Source: Lachnospiraceae bacterium EP-SM-12S-S03
GTDB lineage: Bacteria > Bacillota > Clostridia > Lachnospirales > Lachnospiraceae
Direction of reading: 5' to 3'
Length of the DNA: 64,000 bases
Assembly (NCBI GenBank): GCA_020540725.1
Contig: JAJBSL010000004.1
Span: forward strand, 1-64,000
The position numbers and the translations under genes are program-made. The notes beneath the pieces are model-generated. The model was given only the letters and a program-made list of their open reading frames with translations. It did no database searches and was not told the origin of the DNA. How positions within the stretch are numbered: position 1 is the first letter of the stretch; each line of letters opens with the position of its first letter. Shown here one piece after another: positions 25,300-33,842 of this stretch.

Positions 25300-27057
25300 C
25301 TACCTTTCATTTGCTTTCGGGTCAACCGCCTTACGTAGTCCGTCTCCAAACAGGTTGATACTAACTGTGCAAAGTCCCAAAACAATAGATGGAAATACCC
25401 ATCTCCACCAATACTGAGAGATCACCTCTGAAGATCGACAGTTATTCAACATATTTCCCCAGGACGGAATTGGCTCTGCAACACCAAATCCCAAGAAAGA
25501 TAATCCAGATTCCGTTAACATACAAGTCGCAAACGAAAGAGTGGCCTGTACAATAATAATTGTCATTACATTAGGTACAATATGTCGGAAAATAATATTT
25601 CTCTCCTTAACACCAAGCGCTTTTGCTGCAACAACAAATTCTTTTTCACGCTCTGCAAGTACCTGTGCACGTACTATGTTGGCAATTCCGGTCCATCCAA
25701 GTACACCAAGGATCATCATGATCATAATAATTCGTCCTACATCCGATACTTTATTGCCAATTAAAGCAGATAAAATCAATGCAAGCGGAATAAACGGGAG
25801 AGAACCAACAACCTCTGACAAACGCATAAGAAGCAAATCAACTTTACCGCCGTAGTAACCAGAGATACCCCCAATAAAGATTCCGATTGCGAACTGAATG
25901 ATTACAGCAATGAAACCAACTGTCATTGTCATCTGACCACCTTTTAAAATACGGTAAAATACATTTCTTCCCAGATTATCTGTACCTAATAAATATCCTT
26001 TCAATCCCCATGTAATTACTTTGCCTTCTTCAGTAATTGCACAATTCTGATAATAACCGGAAGCAATTTTCTCTGCGTTTTTCACCTTTCCAGGTACTCT
26101 TGCCTGCTTATTTTCATTTCCTCCCCACGCAACTACATCACCTTCATCTGTCAATGCAACAATGTGATTTCGTCCTGCCGAAATATCTACCACATGTTTC
26201 TGCACTTCTTGCGGAACCGAAAAGATATCATAATGATTATTTCCCCATACTTTTATACTTCCATCTTTCAAAACGGCTGCTGCTGCTTTGTCTGTCAATG
26301 CAATTTTTTCTACTTTTCCCTGAATTTCTTTCGGGACTTCATCAATAGCTGTATCTCTCTTTGCCAGTGAAATCACTCGTCCGTCCGTTGTCAATGCAAT
26401 TCCAGTCTGAATGTTTGTCTTTACTTCCTGAATCTTCTCATCCTCGACTTTTGCTGTGGAAATATCGACTGCATTTTCATTTCCCCATGAAATCACTTCT
26501 CCATCCTCAGTCACAACAATCGATATTTGATATCCAGCTTCAATGTCACGAATCTTTTTCCCTTGAAGCTCTGAAGGTATTTTATTTAATTGCATTCGAT
26601 TATAGCCCCATGTAAAGAGTTTCCCTTTATCATTCAAAGCAAGCACATGATCCTGTCCAACTGCAATGTCCACTATTTTCCCCATGTCATATGGCATATC
26701 TTTCAGATTTTCAGTCAATTGTCCCCATTCATAAACATAACCTTCTTGGTCTATCCCCACGCCAAATGTTGGTCCAAATTCTATCATTTTTGCGTTATTA
26801 TTTAATTCTTTTGGAACATCCAAAAATGAAAATCCCGGCGCAATGTTCTTCTGTGTCGGATCTTGGTAATTCATACTTTGATGGAACCAGATCGGGAGAA
26901 TAAAACACATAGCAAAAATAGATACAAATACAATGAAACCACCCATTGCTAATTTATTTTCTAACAAGTTTTTTATAATTGTACGAAAAGGACTCTGCAT
27001 CTGTTCTTCTTCTAAAACGGAACGTTGTTCTCTTTCTTTTTTCTTTCCAAATAACAT
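25300..27057 (-). CDS. oppC: OppC permease with an inserted seven-bladed RCC1/BLIP-II-like propeller
   Basis: Residues 38-60 form the first membrane helix. Residues 358-585 are a standard DppC/OppC core with G-T-D-N-L-G-R-N-V-F and the coupling region A-A-K-A-L-G-V-K-E-R. Between them (about 84-354), in the extracytoplasmic loop, seven tandem repeats of 39-41 residues carry the 'x-D/E-G-x-V-x-x-W-G' motif. The marker tryptophans are W111, W150, W191, (L231), W271, W311 and W350. Regular 40-residue spacing and seven units predict a closed beta-propeller of the RCC1/BLIP-II type. Ordinary OppC is about 300 residues. The propeller would face OppA or the cell wall; its role (substrate or protein binding, gating) is unknown. 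Confidence 0.93.
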   Translation of the reverse strand: MLFGKKKEREQRSVLEEEQMQSPFRTIIKNLLENKLAMGGFIVFVSIFAMCFILPIWFHQSMNYQDPTQKNIAPGFSFLDVPKELNNNAKMIEFGPTFGVGIDQEGYVYEWGQLTENLKDMPYDMGKIVDIAVGQDHVLALNDKGKLFTWGYNRMQLNKIPSELQGKKIRDIEAGYQISIVVTEDGEVISWGNENAVDISTAKVEDEKIQEVKTNIQTGIALTTDGRVISLAKRDTAIDEVPKEIQGKVEKIALTDKAAAAVLKDGSIKVWGNNHYDIFSVPQEVQKHVVDISAGRNHIVALTDEGDVVAWGGNENKQARVPGKVKNAEKIASGYYQNCAITEEGKVITWGLKGYLLGTDNLGRNVFYRILKGGQMTMTVGFIAVIIQFAIGIFIGGISGYYGGKVDLLLMRLSEVVGSLPFIPLALILSALIGNKVSDVGRIIMIMMILGVLGWTGIANIVRAQVLAEREKEFVVAAKALGVKERNIIFRHIVPNVMTIIIVQATLSFATCMLTESGLSFLGFGVAEPIPSWGNMLNNCRSSEVISQYWWRWVFPSIVLGLCTVSINLFGDGLRKAVDPKANER

Positions 27058-27068
27058 CTGTTTTCCTC

Positions 27069-28049
27069 CTAATCCAGTTTTATTCTTGGATCAACAATGC
27101 AGTAACATATATCTGTAATCAAGTTAGCCGCCAACCCCAATAAAATGTAGAACATCTGCATCGACAATGCCACTGTGTAATCATGCTGATTCAAAGAATC
27201 AATCAAAAGCTTTCCAACACCTTTCCAAGAAAACAACGTTTCGATGATTACTGCTCCGCCGAAAATAGCCACAATAGAGCCAACAATCCATCCTGTAATC
27301 GGAATCAAGGCATTGCGAAATGCATGCTTATAAATTACAGTCTTTTCTTTCAGACCTTTTGCACGTGCAGTTCTAACGTAATCCATGGATAATGCATCCA
27401 ACAATGCACCTCTAACATAACGAATCAGACCACCCATTCCTGTAAGAGAGACAATAACCGGTAAAGCCATATGATACATATAGTCAAGAAATGCTTGAAA
27501 ACCTGTATAATTTGCTCCGGTCGTGACCATACCGCTAATCGGGAAAATCGGAATCACAATTGCAAACAAAAATATAAACAGTAACGCAGATATGAAAGAA
27601 GGAATACTGATTCCTATCATCGTCGCTACCTGCACTGAAGTGTCAAACACCGTATCTTTCTTTACCGCACATTTGATACCTAATGGTATTCCGATTGCAA
27701 ACAAAAAAATGTAATATACAACATTTAACGCAATCGTATTCTTCATCGGCGGCCCAATCAAATCTTTGACAGGAATACGATAGACAGAAGAATATCCCAA
27801 ATCTCCTTGTAAAATATTCCCCATCCAGCTTAAATACTGAATCGGAAGCGGTTTATCAAGTCCCAAACGTTCTCTTGCCTGCTGATATAACATCTCATAT
27901 TGTTCTGGAGAAACACTCATCTTTTGTCCTTCCACCATAAGTCTCGCCGGATCTCCCGGTACCATCTTAAAAATTCCAAACAACAGAAATGAAAGCAAGA
28001 AAAAAACTATTATAATATACCCAAGTCTTTTCAGTATGTATTTTGCCAT
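27069..28049 (-). CDS. oppB: Oligopeptide ABC transporter permease OppB
   Basis: This 326-residue protein has the N-terminal helix and extracytoplasmic L-G-L-D-K-P-L-P-I-Q-Y segment typical of DppB/OppB. Six membrane helices are present, with the EAA-type coupling loop R-T-A-R-A-K-G-L-K-E-K. It is of normal length, unlike its partner OppC. It sits 11 bp upstream of oppC. Confidence 0.95.
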   Translation of the reverse strand: MAKYILKRLGYIIIVFFLLSFLLFGIFKMVPGDPARLMVEGQKMSVSPEQYEMLYQQARERLGLDKPLPIQYLSWMGNILQGDLGYSSVYRIPVKDLIGPPMKNTIALNVVYYIFLFAIGIPLGIKCAVKKDTVFDTSVQVATMIGISIPSFISALLFIFLFAIVIPIFPISGMVTTGANYTGFQAFLDYMYHMALPVIVSLTGMGGLIRYVRGALLDALSMDYVRTARAKGLKEKTVIYKHAFRNALIPITGWIVGSIVAIFGGAVIIETLFSWKGVGKLLIDSLNQHDYTVALSMQMFYILLGLAANLITDICYCIVDPRIKLD

Positions 28050-28112
28050 AATACAAACATTACTCCTTCCGTTTTATAAAATCTCTTTTGGTTATAAGCA
28101 AAATGATAGGAA

Positions 28113-28138
28113 GGCAGAAGCGGATCTCCGCTCTGTCC
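28113..28138 (-). promoter_or_regulatory. Intercistronic stem-loop between oppA and oppB
   Basis: GGCAGAAGCGGA (28113-28124) pairs with TCCGCTCTGTCC (28127-28138), with two mismatches. No T-run follows on the minus strand. Such hairpins behind binding-protein genes usually stabilise the upstream message and favour high OppA levels. Confidence 0.5.
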
Positions 28139-28158
28139 TCCCTCAAAATATTTTGAAA

Positions 28159-30078
28159 CTATTCCTCAATATATGCATCCTGGATTAAAATATCCCATCC
28201 ATCATAGGCTCTTGGAACAAAGTTTTTCAATCTTGGATTGAAGAATGTATAGGATACACCACATCCCATTGGAAGGCTTGGAAGCTTTTTATTATATACC
28301 TTTTGAAATTCACCATATAATTTTCTGAATGTCTCTTTGTCTTCCGGTTCTACTTTCTGCATCTCTTTTGCAATTTTCTTTAATTCCGGATCTGAAATAC
28401 GATTTACATTCCATATCCCCATTAAGTCTGGATTATCATCAAATGCATACCAGTAGAAAAGAATTTCCGGTACACCGATACTACAATAGAAAATATTATA
28501 TGTAGGATCAACTCCTTCTCGGTTCATATGATTGATCATGAGTGCAAAATCCATAGATGTATATTTGTACTCCATACCAATTTTTTCTGCTTCCGGCGGA
28601 ATCACTGTATTGTATAATTTCGAATACTCATCTTCGCCACAGGCAACTTCAACCTTCAGTTTCATTAGTTCACCGTTCACTTCTTTATAACGATATTTAT
28701 CTACACCTTCTTTATACTCTTCTCCCTTCTCATTCAATGTCCAACCACCATTAACCAATTCCTGTTTGGCTTTCTCAAGATCATAAGAATAATGTGTTAA
28801 TTCAGATTCCAATTCATCTTTGATCGCATTATAATTTTCGGATGCTTCTGTTGCATAGCAGTCTAATACTGTTCCATACCCACCTGTAAGCTGCTTATTC
28901 ATCTCATCCCGATCTACAATATACCCGATTGCACGTCTTACTTCCTCAAACTGTGTTGGTCCAAAGTCACATACAAAACGAAGTTCTGTCATGGTACTTC
29001 CAGGCACAATACCATAGTTGGCATTTAACGTACCTTCTTCTACTTTTGTCAAAGCAGCCTCTATCTTCTCGCCAGATCCTGCACTGTAAAAATCAATTGT
29101 TCCCTTTTCAAATTCGTCACGTATTGTTTCACTCGCAACCGGTTTAGAAATAATAGACTGAATATGCGGTTTTGTACCATCATAACGTCCAAGATATTCT
29201 TCATTAATTTCTAACTCCACAGTCTCTGTTGTCAAATCAATACTCTTCAATTTGTATGGTCCACATACCACAGGATTTTTATAACGGAAGCCCGTCTCCG
29301 GATCTAACAGTGTTTTTCTTAACAACTCTTCTGTAAATGCCCCCGTCAAATAAGCCCCATTTCCGTCATCTTTTACATCAACACCTGGTGCGATTGCAGC
29401 CAACGGCTCCGGTGCATACGCAATATTAGAAAGTTCAAAATAGTTCGGAAGTTCTGACGCTTTCATTGTTAAAGAAAATTCATATTCCCCAAGAAGTCTA
29501 ACGCCGGAAAATTCTTTCTTTTGGCCCGAATTACGTTCTTCATACCCTACCAATGCCCATCCACTCGTAGCATCAGCTTCGCATGCTGCATATTCCGGGG
29601 AAGAACCTAATAAGAAACTAAACACGTAATCTTTTGCTGTGATCGGAGTTCCATCACTCCATTTCAAATTATCATTGATTACAATACGGAAAGTTTTGCT
29701 TCCGTCATCATTTGTTGTTACTTCATGCTCTTTCACAACGACCGGATCCCATTCTAACACACGATCTCGATTCTCAGACGCCAAATAATATCCTTGTAGT
29801 AAACCAATAAATCCTGCATTGGTTGCATTTGATGACCATCCGGATTTCATATCCGGAGATAATGTTCCTGGTGTAATTGCAATTACAGCCTGACCTCCTA
29901 TCTTCGCATCTTCTGGCGGCGGTCCTTGATCCTCAGGTGAAACTTCGACCCCAACTTGTTTGTCTGCTTTTTTGTCATTCTTTTGCTGATTCTTACTGGA
30001 TACTCCACTGCCACCGCAAGCACTTACAGAAATCGCCATAATTCCTGCCAACAAAAGTGCCAACATTCTCTTTTTCAT
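28159..30078 (-). CDS. oppA: Oligopeptide-binding lipoprotein OppA
   Basis: The 639-residue protein has a lipoprotein signal peptide with the lipobox V-S-A-C (lipidated Cys 21), a Gly/Ser/Lys/Asn-rich tether and a family 5 solute-binding domain (W-S-D-G-T-P-I-T-A-K-D-Y-V-F-S is the typical SBP_bac_5 signature, near residue 140). It would be anchored outside the membrane and deliver peptides to OppBC. It is the first gene of the operon, has its own promoter (30122-30150), and a stem-loop follows it. Confidence 0.94.
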   Translation of the reverse strand: MKKRMLALLLAGIMAISVSACGGSGVSSKNQQKNDKKADKQVGVEVSPEDQGPPPEDAKIGGQAVIAITPGTLSPDMKSGWSSNATNAGFIGLLQGYYLASENRDRVLEWDPVVVKEHEVTTNDDGSKTFRIVINDNLKWSDGTPITAKDYVFSFLLGSSPEYAACEADATSGWALVGYEERNSGQKKEFSGVRLLGEYEFSLTMKASELPNYFELSNIAYAPEPLAAIAPGVDVKDDGNGAYLTGAFTEELLRKTLLDPETGFRYKNPVVCGPYKLKSIDLTTETVELEINEEYLGRYDGTKPHIQSIISKPVASETIRDEFEKGTIDFYSAGSGEKIEAALTKVEEGTLNANYGIVPGSTMTELRFVCDFGPTQFEEVRRAIGYIVDRDEMNKQLTGGYGTVLDCYATEASENYNAIKDELESELTHYSYDLEKAKQELVNGGWTLNEKGEEYKEGVDKYRYKEVNGELMKLKVEVACGEDEYSKLYNTVIPPEAEKIGMEYKYTSMDFALMINHMNREGVDPTYNIFYCSIGVPEILFYWYAFDDNPDLMGIWNVNRISDPELKKIAKEMQKVEPEDKETFRKLYGEFQKVYNKKLPSLPMGCGVSYTFFNPRLKNFVPRAYDGWDILIQDAYIEE

Positions 30079-30121
30079 TTTTCTTCCTCCCTCGTGTTCT
30101 TTTCTTATTAAGATTGATATA

Positions 30122-30150
30122 ATTATAACATTTTACCAATTTTTTGTCTA
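30122..30150 (-). promoter_or_regulatory. Sigma-A promoter of the opp operon
   Basis: TAGACA (30145-30150), exactly 17 bp, TATAAT (30122-30127) on the minus strand, about 40 bases before the oppA ATG at 30078. Confidence 0.75.
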
Positions 30151-30179
30151 ATATCATTGCATTTTTTGTCATTTTTGTT

Positions 30180-30194
30180 AAAATTGCTATTTTG
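30180..30194. promoter_or_regulatory. Second copy of the GntR operator-like motif, upstream of oppA
   Basis: AAAATTGCTATTTTG matches the palindromic site in the gntR promoter (22536-22550) at 13 of 15 positions. It lies 29 bp upstream of the oppA -35 box. Confidence 0.45.
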
Positions 30195-30280
30195 ATATTT
30201 CTTCATAGTCATAAAGTCCGTACATCAAAGACTTTATTTTAAAAAAACATTGCTTTTGTATTCAGTAAGAGGACATTTAA

Positions 30281-30335
30281 ATTGTTAACAGTTTTCAAAT
30301 TAGTAAAAATAAACAATTTGAAAACTGTTAACAAT
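30281..30335. repeat. 21-bp perfect inverted repeat upstream of oppA
   Basis: 30281-30301 (ATTGTTAACAGTTTTCAAATT) is the exact reverse complement of 30315-30335, separated by 13 bases. A T6 run follows on the plus strand, but no plus-strand gene precedes it. It is either a terminator for an unseen transcript, a transposon relic or a regulatory structure. Confidence 0.7.
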
Positions 30336-30461
30336 TTTTTGTTTAAAAAATTATGCTCGAATTTTGACAAAGTACAAATTTCGCTTTCTTCTTAACGCAA
30401 AACGGGAAAAACTTATGAACAAAAGAAATGACCCTAAAACAAAGTATTTCAGGGCAAAAAA

Positions 30462-30487
30462 ATATCCACAGAACATTCTGTGGATAT
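30462..30487 (-). terminator. Terminator of tRNA-Glu
   Basis: ATATCCACAGA pairs perfectly with TCTGTGGATAT across a 4-base loop, followed by a T7 run on the minus strand. Confidence 0.9.
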
Positions 30488-30498
30488 CTACTAATTAA

Positions 30499-30570
30499 TG
30501 ACTCCCAGGGGAATCGAACCCCTGATTCCAGCGTGAGAGGCTAGCGTCTTGACCGCTTGACCAGGGAGCC
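30499..30570 (-). tRNA. tRNA-Glu (CUC anticodon)
   Basis: The acceptor GGCTCCC pairs with GGGAGTC with one G-U pair, and the T-arm is AGGGGTTCGATTCCCCT. The anticodon loop CTCTCAC reads CTC. CTC is the less common glutamate isoacceptor. Its own promoter and terminator make it monocistronic. Confidence 0.92.
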
Positions 30571-30587
30571 ATGAATCGTACTCACTT

Positions 30588-30616
30588 AATATATCATACA
30601 CAGTTATAAAAAGCAA
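30588..30616 (-). promoter_or_regulatory. Promoter of tRNA-Glu
   Basis: TTGCTT (30611-30616), 17 bp, TATATT (30588-30593) on the minus strand, ending 18 bases before the tRNA. Confidence 0.7.
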
Positions 30617-30700
30617 GTACTTTTTCAAAAAATTTTGTCATTCAAAAATGCCGTTCAAAAGGCAAGCGAAACTCAAAGCTCCCTCACCTTTTCATTGCCG

Positions 30701-31651
30701 CTAACCTTCTTTTCCCGCTTCCAATAGTATCTCTGCCGCTTCATACATCAATGTTGATTTGTTTTCCGGATCAATCATAATTTCCAGCCCTTGACGCTCA
30801 TTTTTTATATGAACACTATCATGCTCACCTCCGAATTCTCCGTCAAGAGTCCACGGGATTTCCTCCAATGACTCAAACACTACTTCCTTTGTCTTGAAAG
30901 AATACATGTATTTTGAATCCTGTTGCCCTGTAGCAAGTGACAGAATAATGTCATTCAATTCCAAAGGATTCTTTGGAAATTTAATCAATGTCGCTTCAAA
31001 TTCCCCATCATCAAATACTACATTTTTCCCAATCATATTGCGGAAACCACCAACAGATTTCGAGTTCGTCACCATTCCAAATACAAATTCATCTTCAATT
31101 ACTTCTCCGTCATGTGTCACTCGAATCCGGTAAGACGGAATCCCAAATAGTCTTTTCGTTCCTTCCAGTACATAAGCCAAATGACCAAGCACATTCTTTA
31201 TTTCCTGTTTCGTCTGATAAGAAACATCCGTGAACAGACCAAAAGCTGCTATATAGACAAAAACATCCTTATTAAACCGCCCGATATCACATGCAAAAGG
31301 CTCTCCGTTCACTGCTACATCCGCAGCTTTCAAAAGATCCTTCGGAATATGCAGACTATTTGCAAAATCATTGGTTGTTCCCGTCGGAATATAGCCAATT
31401 GGAATCTTATCTTCTCTCTGCATCATACCGGTAACCACTTCATCCAGCGTGCCATCACCACCGCTGCAGACAAGAAGGTCATACTCACCTTCAAATCTTG
31501 CCACTTTCTTATATCCGTCACGATATTTCTGTGTAGGGTATACTGTAACTTCATATCCTGCTTTCACAAAAATATCTAAAATATCAGAAAGTTTTGGCTT
31601 TAACAAGCCTTTCCCCGCATTCGGGTTGTAAATAAAAAGCAATCTTTTCAT
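30701..31651 (-). CDS. Diacylglycerol kinase/YegS-type lipid kinase
   Basis: The 316-residue protein starts with Y-N-P-N-A-G-K-G (about 7-14) and has the nucleotide-binding motif C-S-G-G-D-G-T-L-D-E-V (about 62-72), then P-T-G-T-T-N-D-F-A. The beta-rich C-terminal half has the lipid-kinase D-G-E-F-E-A and D-G-E-F-G-G-E segments. It probably phosphorylates diacylglycerol to recycle lipids left by teichoic-acid synthesis. AAGGAG precedes the ATG. Confidence 0.9.
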   Translation of the reverse strand: MKRLLFIYNPNAGKGLLKPKLSDILDIFVKAGYEVTVYPTQKYRDGYKKVARFEGEYDLLVCSGGDGTLDEVVTGMMQREDKIPIGYIPTGTTNDFANSLHIPKDLLKAADVAVNGEPFACDIGRFNKDVFVYIAAFGLFTDVSYQTKQEIKNVLGHLAYVLEGTKRLFGIPSYRIRVTHDGEVIEDEFVFGMVTNSKSVGGFRNMIGKNVVFDDGEFEATLIKFPKNPLELNDIILSLATGQQDSKYMYSFKTKEVVFESLEEIPWTLDGEFGGEHDSVHIKNERQGLEIMIDPENKSTLMYEAAEILLEAGKEG

Positions 31652-31712
31652 ACCGATTCTCCTTCCCTTTTATTTTTACATATGTTTTCAAAAAATTCCC
31701 TATGTATTGAAA

Positions 31713-31737
31713 AAGAATGTGCGAAACACATTCTTTT
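31713..31737 (-). terminator. Terminator of the murB-rapZ-whiA-HPr operon
   Basis: AAAGAATGTG pairs with CACATTCTTT across CGAAA, giving a T-run on the minus strand, 18 bases after the HPr-like stop. Confidence 0.85.
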
Positions 31738-31755
31738 TTTATCTATTCTTTATTG

Positions 31756-32013
31756 TTATTCGCCTAACACTAAAAGTTCTTTCATCTTCTCAACAGCTTT
31801 TGTCTCATCGGCTCCTTCTGCCACAACTGCCAGACTATCTCCCGTTGAAAGCTGAAGACTCATCATTCCCATAATACTTTTTGCGTTGATTTTTTTTGTT
31901 CCAATTTCAATAAACACCTGACTGTTAAATTCATTTGCAATCTGCACAATCTTAGCTGTAACCCTTGCTCCAATTCCTTCCTCGGCCTGAATAGTAACTG
32001 TTTGCCTAATCAT
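31756..32013 (-). CDS. HPr-like protein without His15 (Crh-type)
   Basis: The 85-residue protein has the HPr fold and length. The phosphotransfer position reads G-I-G-A-R, with Gly at 15 instead of His. The regulatory Ser46 is kept in A-K-S-I-M-G-M-M-S. It cannot act as a sugar phosphocarrier, but it could be phosphorylated on Ser46 by HPr kinase and serve a Crh-like catabolite-control role. It overlaps whiA by 8 bp, matching the place of crh after whiA (yvcL) in Bacillus. GGAGGT supports the ATG at 32013. Confidence 0.9.
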   Translation of the reverse strand: MIRQTVTIQAEEGIGARVTAKIVQIANEFNSQVFIEIGTKKINAKSIMGMMSLQLSTGDSLAVVAEGADETKAVEKMKELLVLGE

Positions 32014-32968
32014 AATGTACCTCCTTGTTTTGCCTGAGTTTATCGGCAATCTCGCCTAATTTCCTCAGTCGGTGATTTACACCCGATTTTCCAACCGGTG
32101 GCGTCAGTAAATCTCCTAATTCCTTTAATGTTGCTTCTGGATATGATAATCTTGTAAGAGCCACCTCCTTCAGTGCCTCTGCCAAGTTCTCCAATCCGAT
32201 GGTATCACGGATATACCGGATATCTTCTATCTGCTTTACTGCCGCTGATACCGTCTTATTAATGTTCGCAGTCTCACAGTTCACCTTCCGGTTCACGGCA
32301 TTCCTCATATCCTTTAAAATTCGGATATTCTCGAACTTCATAAGTGCCACATGCGCTTCCATAATGTTAAGCAGATCCGAAATCTGGGCTCCTTCTTTGA
32401 CATACACTACATATGATTTCTTCCGCAATATTACCTTCGCATCAATTTCAAAACTGTTTATGATCTTCTGAAGTTGCTCTGCCTTTCCTTTTGCAGAACA
32501 AACAATCTCATAATGATAAGACTTCTCCGGGTCACTGATCGATCCTGATACAAGAAATGCTCCTCTTATAAAAGCTCTCCTGCAGCAATACTGCTGTACA
32601 ACCGTATTCCTGACAATTGAAAGTTCCTCGAGAACATCTCCTTCCTGAGTCAACAGCTTTGCCGCCTGAAGAAGCCGGAGTGCTTCCTCATGTTTCTTTA
32701 CGAGCAGCCAATATGACGTATTCTGCTTCGAAAGATTCCTTCGGATTGAAATTTCAGTTCTTATATTAAATGTTTTTCTCAATAATGTAAAGCATTTTCT
32801 TGCAACAATCAGGTTTTCCGTATGAATTTTAATAGAATACCGATCATTACTATCAATCATAATGCTCCCACACATACTGAGAATAGCTGCCGCCTCTGCA
32901 ATCCGGCAATGCCTTGCATCACTTAACTGATCACCCAATTCTTCTTTGACTTCTCCTGAAAATGACAT
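32006..32968 (-). CDS. whiA: DNA-binding protein WhiA
   Basis: This 320-residue protein has the WhiA N-terminal LAGLIDADG-like fold (about 20-220; F-I-R-G-A-F-L-V-S-G-S-I-S-D-P) and the C-terminal helix-turn-helix (about 240-310; L-T-P-P-V-G-K-S-G-V-N-H-R-L-R-K-L). WhiA is conserved in Gram-positives. It acts as a transcription factor in Streptomyces sporulation and affects division and chromosome segregation in Bacillus. It is translationally coupled to the HPr-like gene and follows rapZ by 9 bp. Confidence 0.96.
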   Translation of the reverse strand: MSFSGEVKEELGDQLSDARHCRIAEAAAILSMCGSIMIDSNDRYSIKIHTENLIVARKCFTLLRKTFNIRTEISIRRNLSKQNTSYWLLVKKHEEALRLLQAAKLLTQEGDVLEELSIVRNTVVQQYCCRRAFIRGAFLVSGSISDPEKSYHYEIVCSAKGKAEQLQKIINSFEIDAKVILRKKSYVVYVKEGAQISDLLNIMEAHVALMKFENIRILKDMRNAVNRKVNCETANINKTVSAAVKQIEDIRYIRDTIGLENLAEALKEVALTRLSYPEATLKELGDLLTPPVGKSGVNHRLRKLGEIADKLRQNKEVHYD

Positions 32969-32977
32969 TCCATCCCT

Positions 32978-33841
32978 CTATTCTGCTTTTCGCAAAGCAT
33001 CCTTTGCTATATCCCGATGTTCTATACGCACACCGTAATCATTTGCCGTTTCAAAATAATGATACAACTCATTGGCTAACGTTACCGAACGATGTTTTCC
33101 TCCGGTACACCCAATGGCTATAACAAGTTGATGTTTTCCCTCCGCAACATACTGCGGAATAAGAAAATCAAGCATATCCTTCAATTTTTTCAGAAATTCC
33201 TCTGCTTTTCCGTTGGACATTACATATTCCCGTATTTCTTTGTCATTTCCTGTCTTTGGACGAAGTTCTTCCAGGTAATACGGATTTGGCAAAAACCTCA
33301 CATCAAACACAAGATCTGCATCATTTGGAATCCCATATTTAAATCCGAAAGATACCACAGTAAGATACAGATTTTTATATTCTTGGTTATCCACAAATAT
33401 TTTATATAATTCCCTTTTTAATTCTCTTGTAAGAAGAAGGCTTGTGTCAATAATGTAATCTGCCTTCTTCTTAATCGGTTCCAAAACCTGTCTCTCTTTT
33501 TCAAGGCCTTCCCATATATTTCCATGAACCGCAAGAGGATGGGTCCTTCTCGTTTCTTTGTATCGTTTCACGAGTACTGAGTCTCCCGAATCAAGGAACA
33601 GCATCTCGTAGGAAATATCCCGGAGCATCTTTTCCATATCCGTAAAATTATGCCCGCCTCTTATGTCAATTCCGAGCGCCACCTTATTAAACTCCTGACT
33701 TGGGACTTTAAAAAGTTCCAAAAGTTTAGGCAGAAGCGCTACCGGCAAATTATCAATGCAAAAATATCCCACATCTTCCAACATTTTAAGCGCGGTACTT
33801 TTGCCTGCTCCGGACATTCCGGTCACAATCACAAATCTCAT
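32978..33841 (-). CDS. rapZ: RNase adapter RapZ (YvcJ family)
   Basis: The 287-residue protein has Walker A G-M-S-G-A-G-K-S-T (8-16), F-C-I-D-N-L-P, D-V-R-F-L-P-N-P-Y and the C-terminal G-C-T-G-G-K-H-R-S-V motif. These are diagnostic of the RapZ/YvcJ nucleotide-binding family. In E. coli it guides RNase E on a small RNA and binds glucosamine-6-phosphate; in Firmicutes its target is less clear. It sits 1 bp after murB. Confidence 0.96.
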   Translation of the reverse strand: MRFVIVTGMSGAGKSTALKMLEDVGYFCIDNLPVALLPKLLELFKVPSQEFNKVALGIDIRGGHNFTDMEKMLRDISYEMLFLDSGDSVLVKRYKETRRTHPLAVHGNIWEGLEKERQVLEPIKKKADYIIDTSLLLTRELKRELYKIFVDNQEYKNLYLTVVSFGFKYGIPNDADLVFDVRFLPNPYYLEELRPKTGNDKEIREYVMSNGKAEEFLKKLKDMLDFLIPQYVAEGKHQLVIAIGCTGGKHRSVTLANELYHYFETANDYGVRIEHRDIAKDALRKAE

Positions 33842-33842
33842 G

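Noticed and set aside
31713..31737. Small RNA hairpin between the lipid kinase and the HPr-like gene
   Set aside because: The hairpin with T-run sits just after the HPr-like stop and is fully explained as that operon's terminator.
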